Notes: generated by a model not told the origin, from the sequence alone. A stretch of 64,000 nt of DNA from Glycine soja (GCF_004193775.1 NC_041011.1:40121167-40185166), one strand, 5' to 3'; positions 49,994-63,530 are shown, counted from the first letter of the stretch. A program made the numbers and translations.

Positions 49994-52900
49994 TTAGTTG
50001 AAGACCCAATTTCGACAGCGACAGTGAACCTTGGCAAGAGAGGCCATATAATCATCAGACCTGCATTGAAGAATGAAAGTGCACCTTTCATGTTCCCAAT
50101 TTGCATTAATCATCTAGCTAAGAAATGTGTACATATTCAAAACCAAACCTTTGCCCATAAGGAGACTGGCATGCAGCAACTATATGAACTTTAGCAGCAT
50201 CTGTTCCGTTCTACCCATGGAAAAATCATTAACATGCATTCCAAATTCACAAGTCATTTTCAAACCAAATAAAATGATAAAAAGTACAAATCTTCTGACA
50301 TAGTAATATATGGCATGTTAATACAGGAAATTAATAAATACTTCTCTTGTCTATTATGAGTGTTTATATTTGTGCATGCACATGTTTGGTTGGAAATCAA
50401 ACCATGCAAGGTGTCCAGAAAAAGAAGTAAAGCAACTGCAGGGATTCAGGCCAAGGTTTTTCTACCTTATTTTAAGCAATCCAATATTCCCCAACAAAAC
50501 CAACTCCTTATTAACATATTCATTCATGCAGAGAAGGTTGTGCTGAATTCTTGCAAAGTTGGTCACAACCTTATAAATTGGAAATACCAAGACTATATAT
50601 GCACAATAATTATTTCAACAACACATATCTACTTTTCCTTATGTCAAAACAAAAAGAAAGGAAAAACATTTTTCTCTGTCAAATTACCATCCCCACAAAT
50701 ATTCCACCCAACAGTCTGTGTAAACAACAGCCAGAGTTTCATTGGTGATAATGATATCAATCATCATACCAGATACGAATAACTAGTATGGGTAAAAAGG
50801 AAAAACCTTGGAAGTTGCAAGAATACCTGAGATTCGTAATAAAGCCCAGCATATAATGAAGCATAAAAATATTCACCTTCTCTGCTACCAGAGAATGCAG
50901 CTACAAGCTAGAAAGGTAAATCAATTGCTCGTGTCAGATTGCATTCACAAATGCATGAGGAATCTTGGAGTGACAATAACAAAGTCAAATAAAAACATTA
51001 TAGCCTATGCAGGGAACTGAAGGAAGATAAGTATTGTAAACCTGTTTATAAGTTTGCAATTATGATAAAATAAGCATGAAGGAAAAATTGTAAATATGAT
51101 ATCTTAATCTAAAAAAATGTAAAACAAGAGCCTATGGAATCCAAAGCCCATATTAAAAATGTAAAATAAATTTAGCGTATTTGTACTATTGGTCCTTCAC
51201 TTATTCAAAAAAAAAAAAGTTTAACATTTTGACTTTTTATTTTCAACTTGAATAATGTTATCTTCCTAGTTTTTCAATTGATATAATTTAGTCTCAGTCA
51301 ATGTGCTGCTAATGTAGTTAAAATGTCCTTGACAATAAATATCAGCCTCAAAAGGTCCTCACTGTTAATTTTTCACTTCTTATTCTCTCACCAAAAAGAA
51401 GTGGATTTTTCATTGTGTTTTCTACTTTTTCTAAAAAAAAAAAACTTCGTACCCCATTGTCCAGATGCTCTTCGCTATGCGAAGGTATGGGGGAGGGATG
51501 TTGTACGCAGCCTTACCCTTGCATATGCAAAGAGGCTGTTTCCGGATGTTTTCTACTTTTTCTATGAAAACAAATTTATTTGAAGATACTTCCTAAGTTA
51601 TTAAAGTTAATAATAGACTGAGGAACAAGCAGTAACCCCTTCACATATGACATAACAGCATATTAATTAATTTTCAAGAAGATAAGCTCAAGTTTAGCAT
51701 TTGTGCAAACATAAGGAATAGAGTAAACTTCACTAACATCCCTTGAGATTTAACACAATTACACCTGGTACCCCTATTCTTTTTCCAACATTACACTGAT
51801 CTCCCTCACTTCATCTAATATAAGAAATCAAGGGAGATTTATGTTAATGGAAGGGTGTTATATAAAGAGACTTGTGTAGGGTCAAAAAAGAGATTGTTGG
51901 GTGTAATTGGATTAAATCTTAGGGGATGTAAGTACAATATGTTCTAAGAAATATATCAGAGTTCGTGACAATTATATCAGATTAATACAATGGCTCACAG
52001 AATCTTAGTTTAAGTATCTCGGAAAGGACTACCTGGGAAGGATTACCAGATTATATGAGGTAAATGTGTAGGAAGATAAAGAAATGGCTTGCTTTAAAGG
52101 ACCAACTCTCCAAAAACTAGCTCAAGCTATTAAGGGAAGACTTAAGCATAGTTTTATATCTAACAGAAACAAATCAAATAACAAATGGATAGTTGCATAC
52201 TACTAGTAGAAAAAGGGCATTAAAGCACACCTTTTCTGGATCCCCACCATCTTTAAACATGTTATATGCTTCCCGCATGACTGGCCTTGGGTCTCTGCCA
52301 ACCTAAATTCATATAGAAAGTGGATAACCATTTGAATATTTACACAGTCCATTGTGATGTTAACTTCCTAGTAATAGAATCAAGGACTTGCCTCAAGATA
52401 TCGCTTCCTTGCTTCATCCACTCCAAACAGTTGAGCTTCACACAGAAAGCACCATATGGACTCTTCAGTGTCATTTGGATTTTGGGCAACATCTAACCGA
52501 AACTGCTCAGCTGCCTCTTCAAATCTACGGCAAAAGGGATCCAATTCAGTCTCCTTTCCATACATTCAGATGCAGCACATTGTAGTTGTGCTTGCCCACA
52601 CCTAATTTGACTTTGTCACTAAAAATTTCAACAATGATTATTTCCTAAAGTTAGTTAGGGAAAGTATTTTTAGGAGTAGAGAAAGTACCGATTAAGGTAG
52701 TAAAGTGATAAGCCCCTTTGCCAAAGATCTGGTAACATTACAATCAAAATGTCTCATGACCAAAATATCAAAGTGAATTGATAGAGAAGCGTTTTCCAAA
52801 AGTGTATAAACCTACACGCCTTTTGACGAGGGTCCAACTGAATTGCCTTGTCAAACTCCGCAAGAGACCCCGAAACATCACCCTTAACAACAAATTAACG

Positions 52901-53518
52901 AGAAAATTTATTTGTACAACAACTTAATTATGTAACAAATTATCATATAGCAAGTTTGACGATGGTAAATATGTTAGTTTATTTTGTTAGTGGAAAACTC
53001 AAACCCACGACTTATCTCTCTTAATTTTATATCCAAGTTAACCTTATATCTCTGATTATGATATCTAATTAATTAACCGTGTAAAATTATTCTGGACTAT
53101 AATTGCATAATTATCATACTCAAAAAAGGTGATATTACATTATATAAAACAACTCCAAATAGTAAATTACTAACACATCATAGCATAAGCATGACATGTG
53201 ACACATAATGTAGAAACACAACGTGAGGAAGATGGAAGTAGGTTTGGTTTAATTTGGAGAACAAACCTGGCGGAAAAGAAGCATTCCGCGTCGAATTGCG
53301 AGAACGGCTTCGCGGGCATTGTTGTTGTTGCCGCCGGTGAGAGCGTCCCAGATGCCGGAAACCGAAGGAAGGAAGAGTCTTCGGGTGAGGACTAAAGGAT
53401 GGGAAGCAGAGAAGGGTGCTTTCAAAGAAAGTTGCAAAGGGAATGAGGAACGGTGGTGCAGAGAAGGGGACACCATGATGCCGCCGGGTTTAAGGTTGTG
53501 GGAAATGAACGCTGACAT
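49994..53518 (-). CDS. Plastid-type tetratricopeptide-repeat-like protein, complete, 8 exons
   Basis: Exons (minus): 53518-53267, 52882-52816, 52728-52689, 52524-52392, 52302-52231, 50907-50827, 50210-50149, 50060-49994; phases agree and give 257 aa. Residues 1 to about 60 are Ser/Leu/His-rich with few acids, as in a chloroplast transit peptide. The TPR region follows: RRGMLLFRQGDVSGSLAEFDKAI, LDPRQKAYLWQRG, LYYLNRFEEAAEQFR, then DVAQNPNDTEESIWCF, VGRDPRPVMREAY, GEYFYASLYAGLYYESQ and SPYGQRSDDYM. From memory it matches the Arabidopsis At1g78915-type protein of unestablished biochemical role; plastid location is inferred. The intron after 52392 uses a GC donor (GAG/GCAAGT); no GT alternative keeps the frame. 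The long intron 52230-50908 carries a MITE and a SINE fragment. Confidence 0.9.
51461..51544 (+). mobile_element. Au-type SINE fragment
   Basis: 'ttgtacgcagccttaccctt', 'gcatatgcaaagaggctgtt' and 'ccagatgctcttcgctatgc' match, from memory, the 3' part of the Au SINE widespread in angiosperms (tRNA-derived head, 'gtaggcagccttacc' segment). Only part of the element is present; no target duplication was identified. It lies in an intron of the TPR-like gene. Confidence 0.6.
51728..51934. mobile_element. MITE with terminal inverted repeats
   Basis: The left end 'cttcactaacatcccttgag' followed by 'atttaacacaattacacc' pairs with the right end 'gtgtaattggattaaatctt' followed by 'aggggatgtaagt'. The arms are about 40 bp with a few mismatches, in an element of about 205 bp with no coding frame. 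It lies in an intron of the TPR-like gene. Confidence 0.75.
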
Positions 53519-53539
53519 GGTTGTGGTCGGAAAGTGAGG

Positions 53540-55089
53540 TAAGGCGAGGCACCAAATTTTATGGCTAGAAAAATAGTACTTTTATGGTTTAAATATTTCT
53601 TTTTGTTTTTTAAGAGAAATATTTCTTTAGTTAATACCTGTAATGTGTATTTTGTTTTCTTATTCTTTTAAAATTACTTCAGTCATTTTAATTTTCGAAA
53701 TATGTTTTTTTAATTCTCGTCGTCGTAGAAACTATGTTAAAAAACGATGGCATAAATAGATTATCCAGTATTATCTCACTGTGTCAATTGTCTATCGTTC
53801 ACCTTTTAGTTTTTGTTTTAGCTGATGTTCTGTTCATTAGGTGACGTTTTTGTTTTTATTTTTAAAGAAAATAAAAAATAAGAATGAAAATGTTTAAAAT
53901 TGAAAAAAATAAAAAATAATTTCTTTTGAAAATATTTTTAAAAACAGATCAAAAATTAAAAAAACAACAAATTCAGTATTTCGAAGAAGTAAAAATATAA
54001 TAATACTTTAAAATATTTTCTTCTTAGATACATATTTTTTTAATCTTTAAAATATGAAAATCAAAAAAATAATTAAAATAAAAAATAAATACTCACATCA
54101 AACACCACCTTAGTTTTTCTTCTAATTCTAATAGTTTATCTCTCTTCCGGGTGTAGCTCCTTTTGTTCATAAAAAAATTATCGTGCACCTTGGCATATGG
54201 TTAGAGACTAAAATACTAAAGTAATTTTATAGGAATTAAAAATAAAATACTGAAATTATAATATTTTTTGTAAATTCAAAATAGATTAAAATAATTTTGT
54301 ACGAACTAAAAAATATAAATTATATAAACTAAAGTCAAATTAAAATAAAATAAAAATTCTCATTCAGGACCATTGTTACAAAACTCTATTTTTAATTTCT
54401 ATTATTTGTCTTCTCCTTTCACTATACCAAATACCAATCATAGAAGCCACCACACCAAACAAGGCAGCCTATAAATCAAACTTAAACCAAATTATAACCC
54501 AACACCATGAGCACTTTAGGTCAGATTTTTCACTAAAACAAAAAGTATTTGATGAAAAATGTATCTTTGATTAGAGATGTTATTTTTTTAATCAACACAC
54601 TTGTGTCTCTATTATGACCCTAGGGGCTTTAGCCCACCTAATGAGAGGCCTTACAAGGTCCCACCCCATACAAATCTCATTTAATATGGACTCACGGTCA
54701 CAATTAGTCCACATGTTATTTTAAATATAGTTTTTTAATTGTCCAAAACATATAATTTTAATTCGGTTGATCTTGTCTAAGGTTGCTTTGGGACAATTTC
54801 GATAGCAATTATTTTCTTTTTACCTTTGTCAATGTTTTTTCATTGATCTCATCTAAACTTATTTTTCTTCAACTTTGCTTATGAGTGATTTTTAGGTGAT
54901 CTTTAGTATGACTGATTTTGGCCAATCTTGTTTAAGATTATTTTTGGCTGATCTTGGTCAAAAATATTTTAGGTAAGCCTTGATTAGACATTTTTTATAA
55001 AAAAAAAAGTGATTTTGACTATTTTATTTATATATTTATTTTAATTATTGTATTATTCATAATATTTATGTTGTTATTTGTTAACTGAT
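53540..55089. other. AT-rich intergenic stretch
   Basis: No gene seen. Around 54760-54990 a loosely repeated motif ('tgatcttgtctaaggttgct', 'ccaatcttgtttaagattat', 'ctgatcttggtcaaaaat') suggests a degraded minisatellite or the internal region of an old LTR element. Confidence 0.5.
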
Positions 55090-56093
55090 TGATAAGTGTA
55101 TCAATTTTATTACAATGTGTAAAGATTAAACGAAAGATCGAGTGTCGAGTTTATAAAAACTTTGTTTGTACTTGCGTAATTACCCAATTTGTAAGCAGGG
55201 AAAAGGGAGTAGAATAAGAAGAAAGAAAAAAATTGAATTTAAGAAGGCAAGAATAATAAAATTAACAAGATGAGTATAAAAGATGATTTCAAAATGCAAT
55301 TATGAAGATGTATGCATATGCACAACAAAGTCACTTTATCCCTAATAATGCATTGTTGAGATGTTCTTCCCCAATTCTTTACACATTACCATTTTTCAAT
55401 GTATAACCCCTAAAAACAAATGTATGGATGGCCAAACCATACAATAGAGATGAAAAACATAAAAGAGATAATAAAAATTAAAATTACATTAATACATAAG
55501 AAGAGTGGTTACATTATAAGGACATTGGTTGCTAGGCTCCCAACAGAGGGAACTTAGCCTCTCATAGCCCAGACTTTACACTTTAGAGACTAATAGAAGA
55601 AGGAGTTAGATGATTAATAGCAAGAAACTGGGAAATGACTAAGAAAAGAGGGTTTCCTTTGAGGGAAAGACCCAGACTTTGGATTTTTTCATTGGAGAGC
55701 GCTTTGAGACTCGATGTGTCTTTCCTTTCTACTTCCTCCTCCTCATATAGGTTCTAGATAGCTTACTTTTCATGATGACTTCGCGCGGGCTTTTGCGCTA
55801 AATGCGCCTTTGAGTTTCGCTGTGGCCTTTCTGCGCGCTAAGCCTAGAGTGCGAGTTAAGCCTGGAGTGCGCGTTAAACGAGCGATCCAATTCTTCCAAC
55901 TTTTCTTCAAGATTTTTTCTTTCAGTTTTTGCATCAATTTTCCTCTAAAACACTTGAAATTTTCTTCTTTTAACGTTTGCTTATAAAAAATTATAAATAT
56001 ATTAATTTCTTCATTATTTCATTACAAACAATAGTAAAATGAAGAAATTGTAATCATTATTAGCTAAAATTAACTTAAATTTTGCATTTATCA
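55090..56093. mobile_element. Solo-LTR-like dispersed repeat, copy 2
   Basis: This copy begins TGATAAGTGTATCAA and ends GCATTTATCA, so it has TGATAA...TTATCA inverted ends as expected for an LTR. It is about 1.0 kb, non-coding, with 'gcgcgctaagcc' and 'gcgcgttaaacg' blocks near 55830-55880. It is similar along its length to 43205-44571. The flanking five bases do not match each other, so the target duplication is lost or the ends are slightly misplaced. Confidence 0.6.
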
Positions 56094-56954
56094 TTATTTT
56101 AACATTATATTTCAAAATATTGATAGTAATAAATGATAGATAATAGAATTAAATATATTTATATTAAAAAAAGGAAAGGGATGTACTTAGTAAACCTAAC
56201 AATATAATCCTAATGAGTTTGTATTAATAATATAAAAAAATAATATAATAAATCGTGTTAATGGAAAATATTTGTAACGCTCAATTCTTATTCTCAGGTG
56301 ATAAATCATACTACTGAGTATACGTACTAATATTGTATTTAAATATTTAAGACGATAATTTATTTCTGATGCGACGAATTATTGGTTTATTACTGTTTTT
56401 TTCCCCCTCGTATCTGCGCATCACTCGAGCAAATATAATATCCGAATGAAGTAAAAAATATAGTATCCGAAGAATTTCATCATTGAATTTTCGTTAAGTT
56501 AAATAATATTCCAACCAAAAATAGATGTTTTGGTTAATAGTTGATAATTCCAAAAAAAAAAAAGTGTTAGATTAGTTTTGGAGTCATCGTCACCTAATCG
56601 TCACGCATGTACCACGAGAATACAATTTGAATTTGCGCATCCGCAAAATACAAAAATAATTAACGTGGAAAGGATCAAAGCACAATTATATAGAGGTTTT
56701 AAAGTTTGTTAATATAAAATATTATCTTGGTGGCTTTTGGATTTGGTCTACTTATTAATATTTAATTACTCAATTATTTACCTACATTAGCGACAAAGAG
56801 GTAAGGTAAATGATAAGGTGCCTAATTTGTTTCCCTGAGTTAACAGCTACATTTGCAAAACGATGTTCCTGTCAAATTTGCCTATATATTCAGAAATCAC
56901 GAGCCTGGCTGCTCTAGAACACAAAGATTTGGTTTTTATTCTACCTAACACCAC

Positions 56955-58024
56955 ATGGATACGTTGCCGGAGGATTGTGTTTCCAAAATTCTGTCTTACA
57001 CATCTCCACCAGACGCATGTAGATTCTCTATGGTCTCTTCAACCCTACGCTCTTCCGCTGACTCTGACCTTCTCTGGCGAACTTTCTTTCCTTCTGATTA
57101 CTCTGACATTGTCTCAAGGGCTCTCAACCCCCTCTCCCTTAATTCCTCTTCTTCATACAAACACCTTTTCTATGCTCTTTGTCATCCACTCCTCCTAGAT
57201 GGAGGCAACATGGTACATATTTGATGTCCTTTCATGCTAGCTTCATTTGTTTTGCATCATATAATTTTATATATTAATCAATCAATTAATTAATTATGTG
57301 TACATATTGTAGAGCTTCAAATTAGACAAGTCTTCGGGTAAGAAATCTTATATCCTATCTGCAAGGCAGCTTTCTATAACGTGGAGCAATGACCCTTTGT
57401 ATTGGAGCTGGAGACCAGTTCCTGAATCAAGGTAATTAATTTATTCATAAACATTTAAACTAATGATCCAGTTTCAACTTTCTTTCAGCACGCGTTAATT
57501 TGCTTAATTAAGCAGACAAACTTTGAAAATATTAAATACAACATTTTAAAAATTAACTGATGTTTATATTTCTTGGTCCGCTTAATTATGATGAATGATT
57601 GAGCAGGTTCAAAGAGGTGGCCGAGCTGAGAACGGTGAGCTGGTTAGAAATCCAAGGCAAAATTGGGACGAGGATTCTAACGCCAAACACGTCATATGTG
57701 GTTTATCTGATAATGAAGACATCCCACCGAGAATACGGGCTTGATTCGGTGGCGTGTGAGGTATCAATTGCGGTGGACAACAAAGTGAAGCAGAGTGGGA
57801 GGGTATATTTGTGTCAGAATGAGAAAGATGAGAACAATTTGAAGAAGGAGAGTATTGGAATTCCAATGAGAAGAGAAGATGGGTGGATGGAAATTGAGAT
57901 GGGTGAGTTCTTCTGTGGTGAAGCTGATGAAGAGGTTCTGATGAGTTTGATGGAGGTGGGTTATCAGTTGAAGGGAGGGCTTATCGTTGAAGGCGTTGAA
58001 ATCAGACCAAAAATTATTGTTTGA
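56955..58024 (+). CDS. F-box protein with phloem-protein-2 lectin-like domain (PP2-B type), complete, 3 exons
   Basis: Exons: 56955-57212, 57313-57431, 57607-58024, in phase, 264 aa, all introns GT-AG. The start MDTLPEDCVSKILSYTSP opens the F-box (residues 1-45: PEDCV, SPPDACRFSMVS, SDLLWRTFF). The PP2 domain follows from about 85: SGKKSYILSARQLSITWSNDP, YWSWRPVPESRF, VAELRTVSWLEIQGKI, YVVYLIMK, and near the end REDGWMEIEMGEFF. The F-box should bind SKP1 in an SCF ubiquitin ligase; the PP2 domain is related to Nictaba-type carbohydrate-binding proteins, so a glycan or glycoprotein target is possible but unshown. Length and the two-intron structure agree with PP2-B genes. An overlapping frame from 56863 is out of phase and a shadow. 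Confidence 0.94.
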
Positions 58025-58059
58025 CTAAAAACAGGGACAACTAAACTGTCATAATTGAC

Positions 58060-61000
58060 AAATATACCTCGTCTACACGCCAATGCCACGGGTTGCATGC
58101 ACAACTTCAGTCCATTTTGTTCTGTTTCTTTTTTAAATTTCTCTATGTATTTTTTTTTTTTTTACAAATCCTCAATGAATATTTTCTGACCAACTTTTAT
58201 TGCTCCAAGAGTATAAAAAAATACAAATAAGCTGTTGGTCCAAATAATACTAAATTTATCTCTTTCTTAGATTTTGAATTCGATTCTAATGAATCTAAAC
58301 AAATGTGATCGGAGAGAAAAATATCATTAAAGCTCATCGGTTGGAGTTTTCAACCTAGATTAGTTATTGAGAAAATTGTATATAATTCATATAATAACAT
58401 GATAAAAAAGAAAAAACATAAAAAAAATATCTACCTATAGATTAATTGGTATTTTGAATTAATTGAACTTAATTAATAATCTCGATTTAAAGTCGAAAAT
58501 TCAGTAAAAAAATAAAATTCAAAGTCATAAATATATATTTCTCGTTAGATATTCAGAAAAACTACATGACACTGTCTTATAAAATAATTTTAACTCCGAA
58601 AACCTCAAACTGTGTTATCCAATAATCCAAATGCAGTGTCCAAATTAATCATCATACCTGCGCTTACTTATATTGAGTGATCAATTATTATATTTTTACC
58701 AATCTGGGATCTGCAAGATTAAAATATATGTGGAATCATGCATGCATGTTGCCGATAATCCCGCTAAAGTTTCATATGCTTATAGAGTTAAAGTTATCTA
58801 TCCCAGTCCTTCTCACGCATAATGTGTTTCAGGACTCATTTGTGATGTCAAATTAGGTACGATATAACAATTAATATGACATACAATTTTGTTGAACTTT
58901 GTGTATGAGTGCCGTATCTATGTTAAGTTGGAATTTGATTTAGATGTGCTCACATCACGTGGTAAAAGGTTTCTATATTGTTGTTTAATAATAAATTACT
59001 TTTTGATTCGTTATGTTGCCTAACATGTACGTAAGGTCAGTTAAATAATTTTTTTTAATATTTACTTAAAAATATAGGTAATATAATTTTGATTGGTTAA
59101 CATCTAAAAATCTTAAAAAATTTAAAGAAAAAAAAATTAACATGATAATCTATGAAAATTAAATTCAAAAACATATTCTACAATTTACCTTATAAAAAAA
59201 AGTCAAACAAATTCATTTTGCATACATTAATGGTCCACTCGGACTTTAAGGGGTCTCAAAACGTGTGAAAAACACTCGTTTTTTTGAATAAAAAAAATGT
59301 TTTAACTTCGTAGTAGATTTTTAAAATGTTAAATATTTAATAATTACATAATAAATAATTTTAATTTATTAAGAGTGATTAAATATTTGTTTCCTAAAAA
59401 GTTTCATCATATGAAATTTTCTCTCTTTCTATAAATATTGATATTGATTACCCATTAGATAGTAAGAATTTAAAGAAAAATATCTTAACCTTAAAATTTT
59501 CTTGAAACAAAAATAATTGCTCAATATTGATGAATTAACTTTAGTTTTAGAAATAAAACTTTTAGAAGAAAAAAAATATACAAACAGAAAATGATACACC
59601 ACAATATACTTAATTACATAAAAAATAGTTTTTTTTAAATATCTTTTATATTTAGAATTTTACTCGATCCATCTAAACAAGTCATTAGATTACTGATCAT
59701 CATATTTCGTCTCAAGTTAAATAATAATAATATCAGTTTACAATTCTTGTCAACACGACGACTTCACGCACCCATTAGCATTTTCATTTTAGATTAATTT
59801 GAGTAAATTATGTCTTTCTCTGTTTTCAAGCATATTCAATTTAAGTTTTTGTTTTTAAAAAGTATGTGTTCTTTAGAAGAAAAATATATATTATATTTAA
59901 TTTTATTTTAATATTTTCTCGTTTATTGTATACATCATTAAGAACTAATTTTAAATATTTATTATAATTTTTGTGACTTTAAAAATTTAAAATTAAAATT
60001 AAAAATTGTTGATAAAAGTATTTAAAAATTTATAATATCTTTTAAAATATTAAAACCAATAATATGATATTTAATATTAATTGCTAACGACACTAAAAAA
60101 CTACAAAATACATTTACAAACATATTCATAATTATTTATTAATGTTAAGATGTTTTTATATTGATAATATAATGAAATATAATTCATATTCATCTACCTT
60201 AAGAAGGAAATATATTTGAAAAAAAAACGAAAAAGATGAATGTAATTCGACACAATTAATTATATACCGAATAGTTTGGTACTTTGTTCATGGAAAACAC
60301 CATTATTGAACAATCAATTAACTAACACTTATTTTTGGTGGAACTAATAATTATTAAAAGAAAATTGTTTGTACTCTAGTGATTACTTGGATGATTGCAA
60401 CTAAATTTCTACCCTCGATCCTTTCGACTTGCGGTTACCGCCAAAGCAAACAACGATTTCCATGCAAATAAGAGATCCCCATTGTAAATGGTTTAAAAAC
60501 ATACTCACATAAAAAGTTTCTAAATGAAACCTGTTACGTAAATTTGTCCACACGTTGGTGTACTTTAGTTCCATCTTTTTGTGCAGCCTAATAGTATGGT
60601 CATATCTGGTCCTTTTTAATCGTTTATGTTTGAATTTATAGAAATCAAATAAATAGGAAAGAATTTTTTTTCTCGTTTGAAGGAAAACTAAAAAAAGAAA
60701 ATTAAACCTCTCATTTCACAATACTAACCTGAATTTAGTTAGAGGACCTCAAATAATAATAAACTAACCAAAATTTGAATATAACTATAAATTTTCTTAT
60801 TAGAGGATTTAATTTTACAAAATAAACTAACAAAAATAACAATTAACAAATGTGTACCTTAAAAAACATTAAAAACTTAAATAAATAAATTGGTGCCAAC
60901 CATATTTACTCACAAAAAATTATACATGAACATAATAAGTAAATAAAAAAATAATACATTTGAAAAAAAGAAGAGTCAAACATATATCTATCTATATATA

Positions 61001-61440
61001 TATATACAAGATGGTTAAATATAATCTAACTCGTCATTTTTTGTTTACTAGGTGAGTTGATGCGTAGACTCAACATGTTTTATCACTCCAAAACATAAAG
61101 AATGATATGTTTTTTTTTTTATTTCAAAATATGCAATTTAGTTATATTTTTTCAACTTAGTGGAATCAAACTTAATTTTGATATACAGTATTTATCTAAC
61201 TTTTTTTATCACTAGGCTGATCTTAGTATATATTGAATATATAATAAATGTAGCTACTTGCAAGGTTGCAACACATTGCACATGTAACTGAGATGTGGAA
61301 CATATAATATCTCAGTCCATCATTAATGTTTATGGACGATGCCATTTCTTGTATATGTGCTTATTCGTCGGATGCTAATTACTCATAAGTCATATCTAAC
61401 CAAGTTATTATTCAATTTAACCAGAAATTCGAATTGATCA
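58060..61440. other. AT-rich intergenic stretch
   Basis: No supportable gene in about 3.4 kb. There is a short AT microsatellite near 60995-61006. Slightly GC-richer parts near 60410-60470 and 61270-61380 show no coding pattern. Confidence 0.6.
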
Positions 61441-61447
61441 TAATCAG

Positions 61448-62390
61448 GCATAATGCGATTCCTTTTACGAACTTATTTTTAAAAGGGTCTTTTTTAAAAC
61501 ATATTCCTCAAGGGGCCTGATTTGTAAAAAAAAAAAATCACGTGATATCGTCATTCCCATTAGCGTAACCTTACTGTTTATGTCAGCAAAAAAAAATATG
61601 TGTGCCAAGTGTGTTTCGCCATTAGCACTGGCAAAACACATTGCTTGTGTGACATACATATCATCAACTCCAACTGCATAACACCAGAAAAAGGATTCAC
61701 TTGCCATGTAGATTTCGCCAATGATAGTGACAAAACACATTGTGCATGTCACAAGGTTAAATTCTTCAAAATTATCTTTATTAAAAAATCTACTAGTTCT
61801 ATTAATTGTTTTTTACCTTAATTATGAGTGTGTTTAAATAAATAATCAAATTTTTAATTATAAGTTCTTAAATAATATAATAATATATTCTTGCTTATAT
61901 TTTGTGACGGTATATTATTCAGCCTTCACACAATTATTTTATGAAATGAACAATTAAAATTTTGTCTTACACAAAATAAAAGGCACTTCAACCCACTAGA
62001 ACCTACAACCTCTCAAAAGCACAGTGAGGAACCCATAGGTTTTTGCCAATACTGTTGGCGGAACCTTGTGACATGCGCAATGTGTTTCGCCATTATCATT
62101 GGCGAAACCCACATGGCACGTGAATGCTTTTTCTGCATGAACAATGTTATTGCCGCGGTGTTACGCAGTTGAAGTTGGTGATATGCATGTCACGCAAACC
62201 GTGTGTTTCGCAGTGGTGATGACGAAACACACTTGACACACGTATTTTTTGTTCTAACATGAATGATAGGATTATGCGGATGAAAATGACAATATCACCT
62301 GATTTTTTTACAAAATAGAACCCTTGAAAAATATATTTAAAAAAAAAACCTTTTTAAAATTAAGTTTGTAAAAGGAACCCATAACGTCAT
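61448..62390. mobile_element. Long foldback element with TTTCGCC hairpins
   Basis: The left arm (about 61448-61757) and the right arm (about 62043-62390) are reverse complements at most positions: 'ccttttacgaac' opposite 'gtttgtaaaagg', 'catatcatcaactccaactg' opposite 'cagttgaagttggtgatatg', and 'catgtcacaaggtt' opposite 'aaccttgtgacatg'. The loop is about 285 bp and AT-rich. Each arm has two internal palindromes of the type gtgtttcgcca(6-7 nt)tggcgaaacac. A 73-codon frame at 61600 in one arm is only the palindrome read through. No transposase is seen, and the family is unknown to me. Confidence 0.8.
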
Positions 62391-62419
62391 TTTGGCTCAT
62401 AATCATACACTCGAATTGC

Positions 62420-63530
62420 GGTAGGTTTACGTATTAGTGCTTACCCGCAACTAAACCTAATTTATTTATGTAACTGACGTAAGAGCTAAGCAGTTAGCAA
62501 AAATGAGAGCATAATGGCAAGAAAACAAAGACATGGTATGTATGTGGGCCAAATGCACCGAATAGAGTGGTGCCTTGATCCACGTGCTGACATGTGGATT
62601 GCATTATAATTTTGTGATGCCAGGGGTTGGGACCACGACAGAATTTTCAATTTTATCTTCCCGGTTAGGTAGTTTTACTTACAAATACTAAGATACAGGA
62701 GTGGTATTCAAAATAAGAAAAACTGATGTTAAATCATTTGCTTTGATTTTTGTATTTTATAAATCGGGGTCTGATTTCACTTGTGATTTTTGAAATGTAA
62801 AAATTAAATTAAATATTTTTAGAAATTTTTGTTATAATTAGTATCTTGTCGATGAATATCTATTTTTTTATGGTTAAACACAAATATTATAAATGTTATT
62901 TTATTTTTTAATTTTGGAACCTGAAAATAAATATAATGTTTTATTTTTAATTTGAATGTTTGTTATTCAAGTTGAAAATAATTACTATTTTATTTTAAGT
63001 TTAATTGTTGTTTATTTATACTGTTTTATGGTTAAACTAGTTATTATTTAAATTTTATTTAATTATTAACACAATTTTATTATTTAATAATAAAATTTTC
63101 AAACCACAAAAATTAAATCAAACTAAATTAAAAAAAGTAATTTAATTTAGTTCATATTTTATAAATAATTTAAATTGAATCAAATTGCATCACATTTGAT
63201 TTTTTTACTTGATTGAGACTAAACTTTAAGTTAAAATTACACCGCAAACAACTCTGCTCACATATGATTAATAATTTCTTTAGTTTTATGTTTTTTAAGG
63301 TAATTATTATTTTTATATCAAGAACTAAAATAGTAAAAAATAACTTTAACTGAATACATCTAAAACTTTTTTTTTCTTTATAAAATTGATAAATTAACTT
63401 ACCAAAGAAATACTCTATTAGTATTATTTTCTTTTAATGTGTGTGCATTGGAGCTTTTTTAGAATTAATTGAAAACTAGAGCAGTACTAATTGAATGGAA
63501 TTGCACACTCCTGAATCCTGAATGGAATTG
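62420..63530. other. Intergenic stretch upstream of the DUF1399 gene
   Basis: Apart from a G-box-like 'ccacgtgctg' at about 62580-62589 I see no features; the rest is AT-rich and non-coding. Confidence 0.45.

Noticed and set aside
56863..57198. Plus-strand frame beginning upstream of the F-box gene
   Set aside because: It overlaps the F-box exon in another frame, with no family similarity.
61600..61821. Cys-rich plus-strand frame as a small secreted peptide gene
   Set aside because: It lies wholly in the left arm of the foldback, has no signal peptide, and its Cys codons come from the repeated TTTCGCC/TGTG palindromes.
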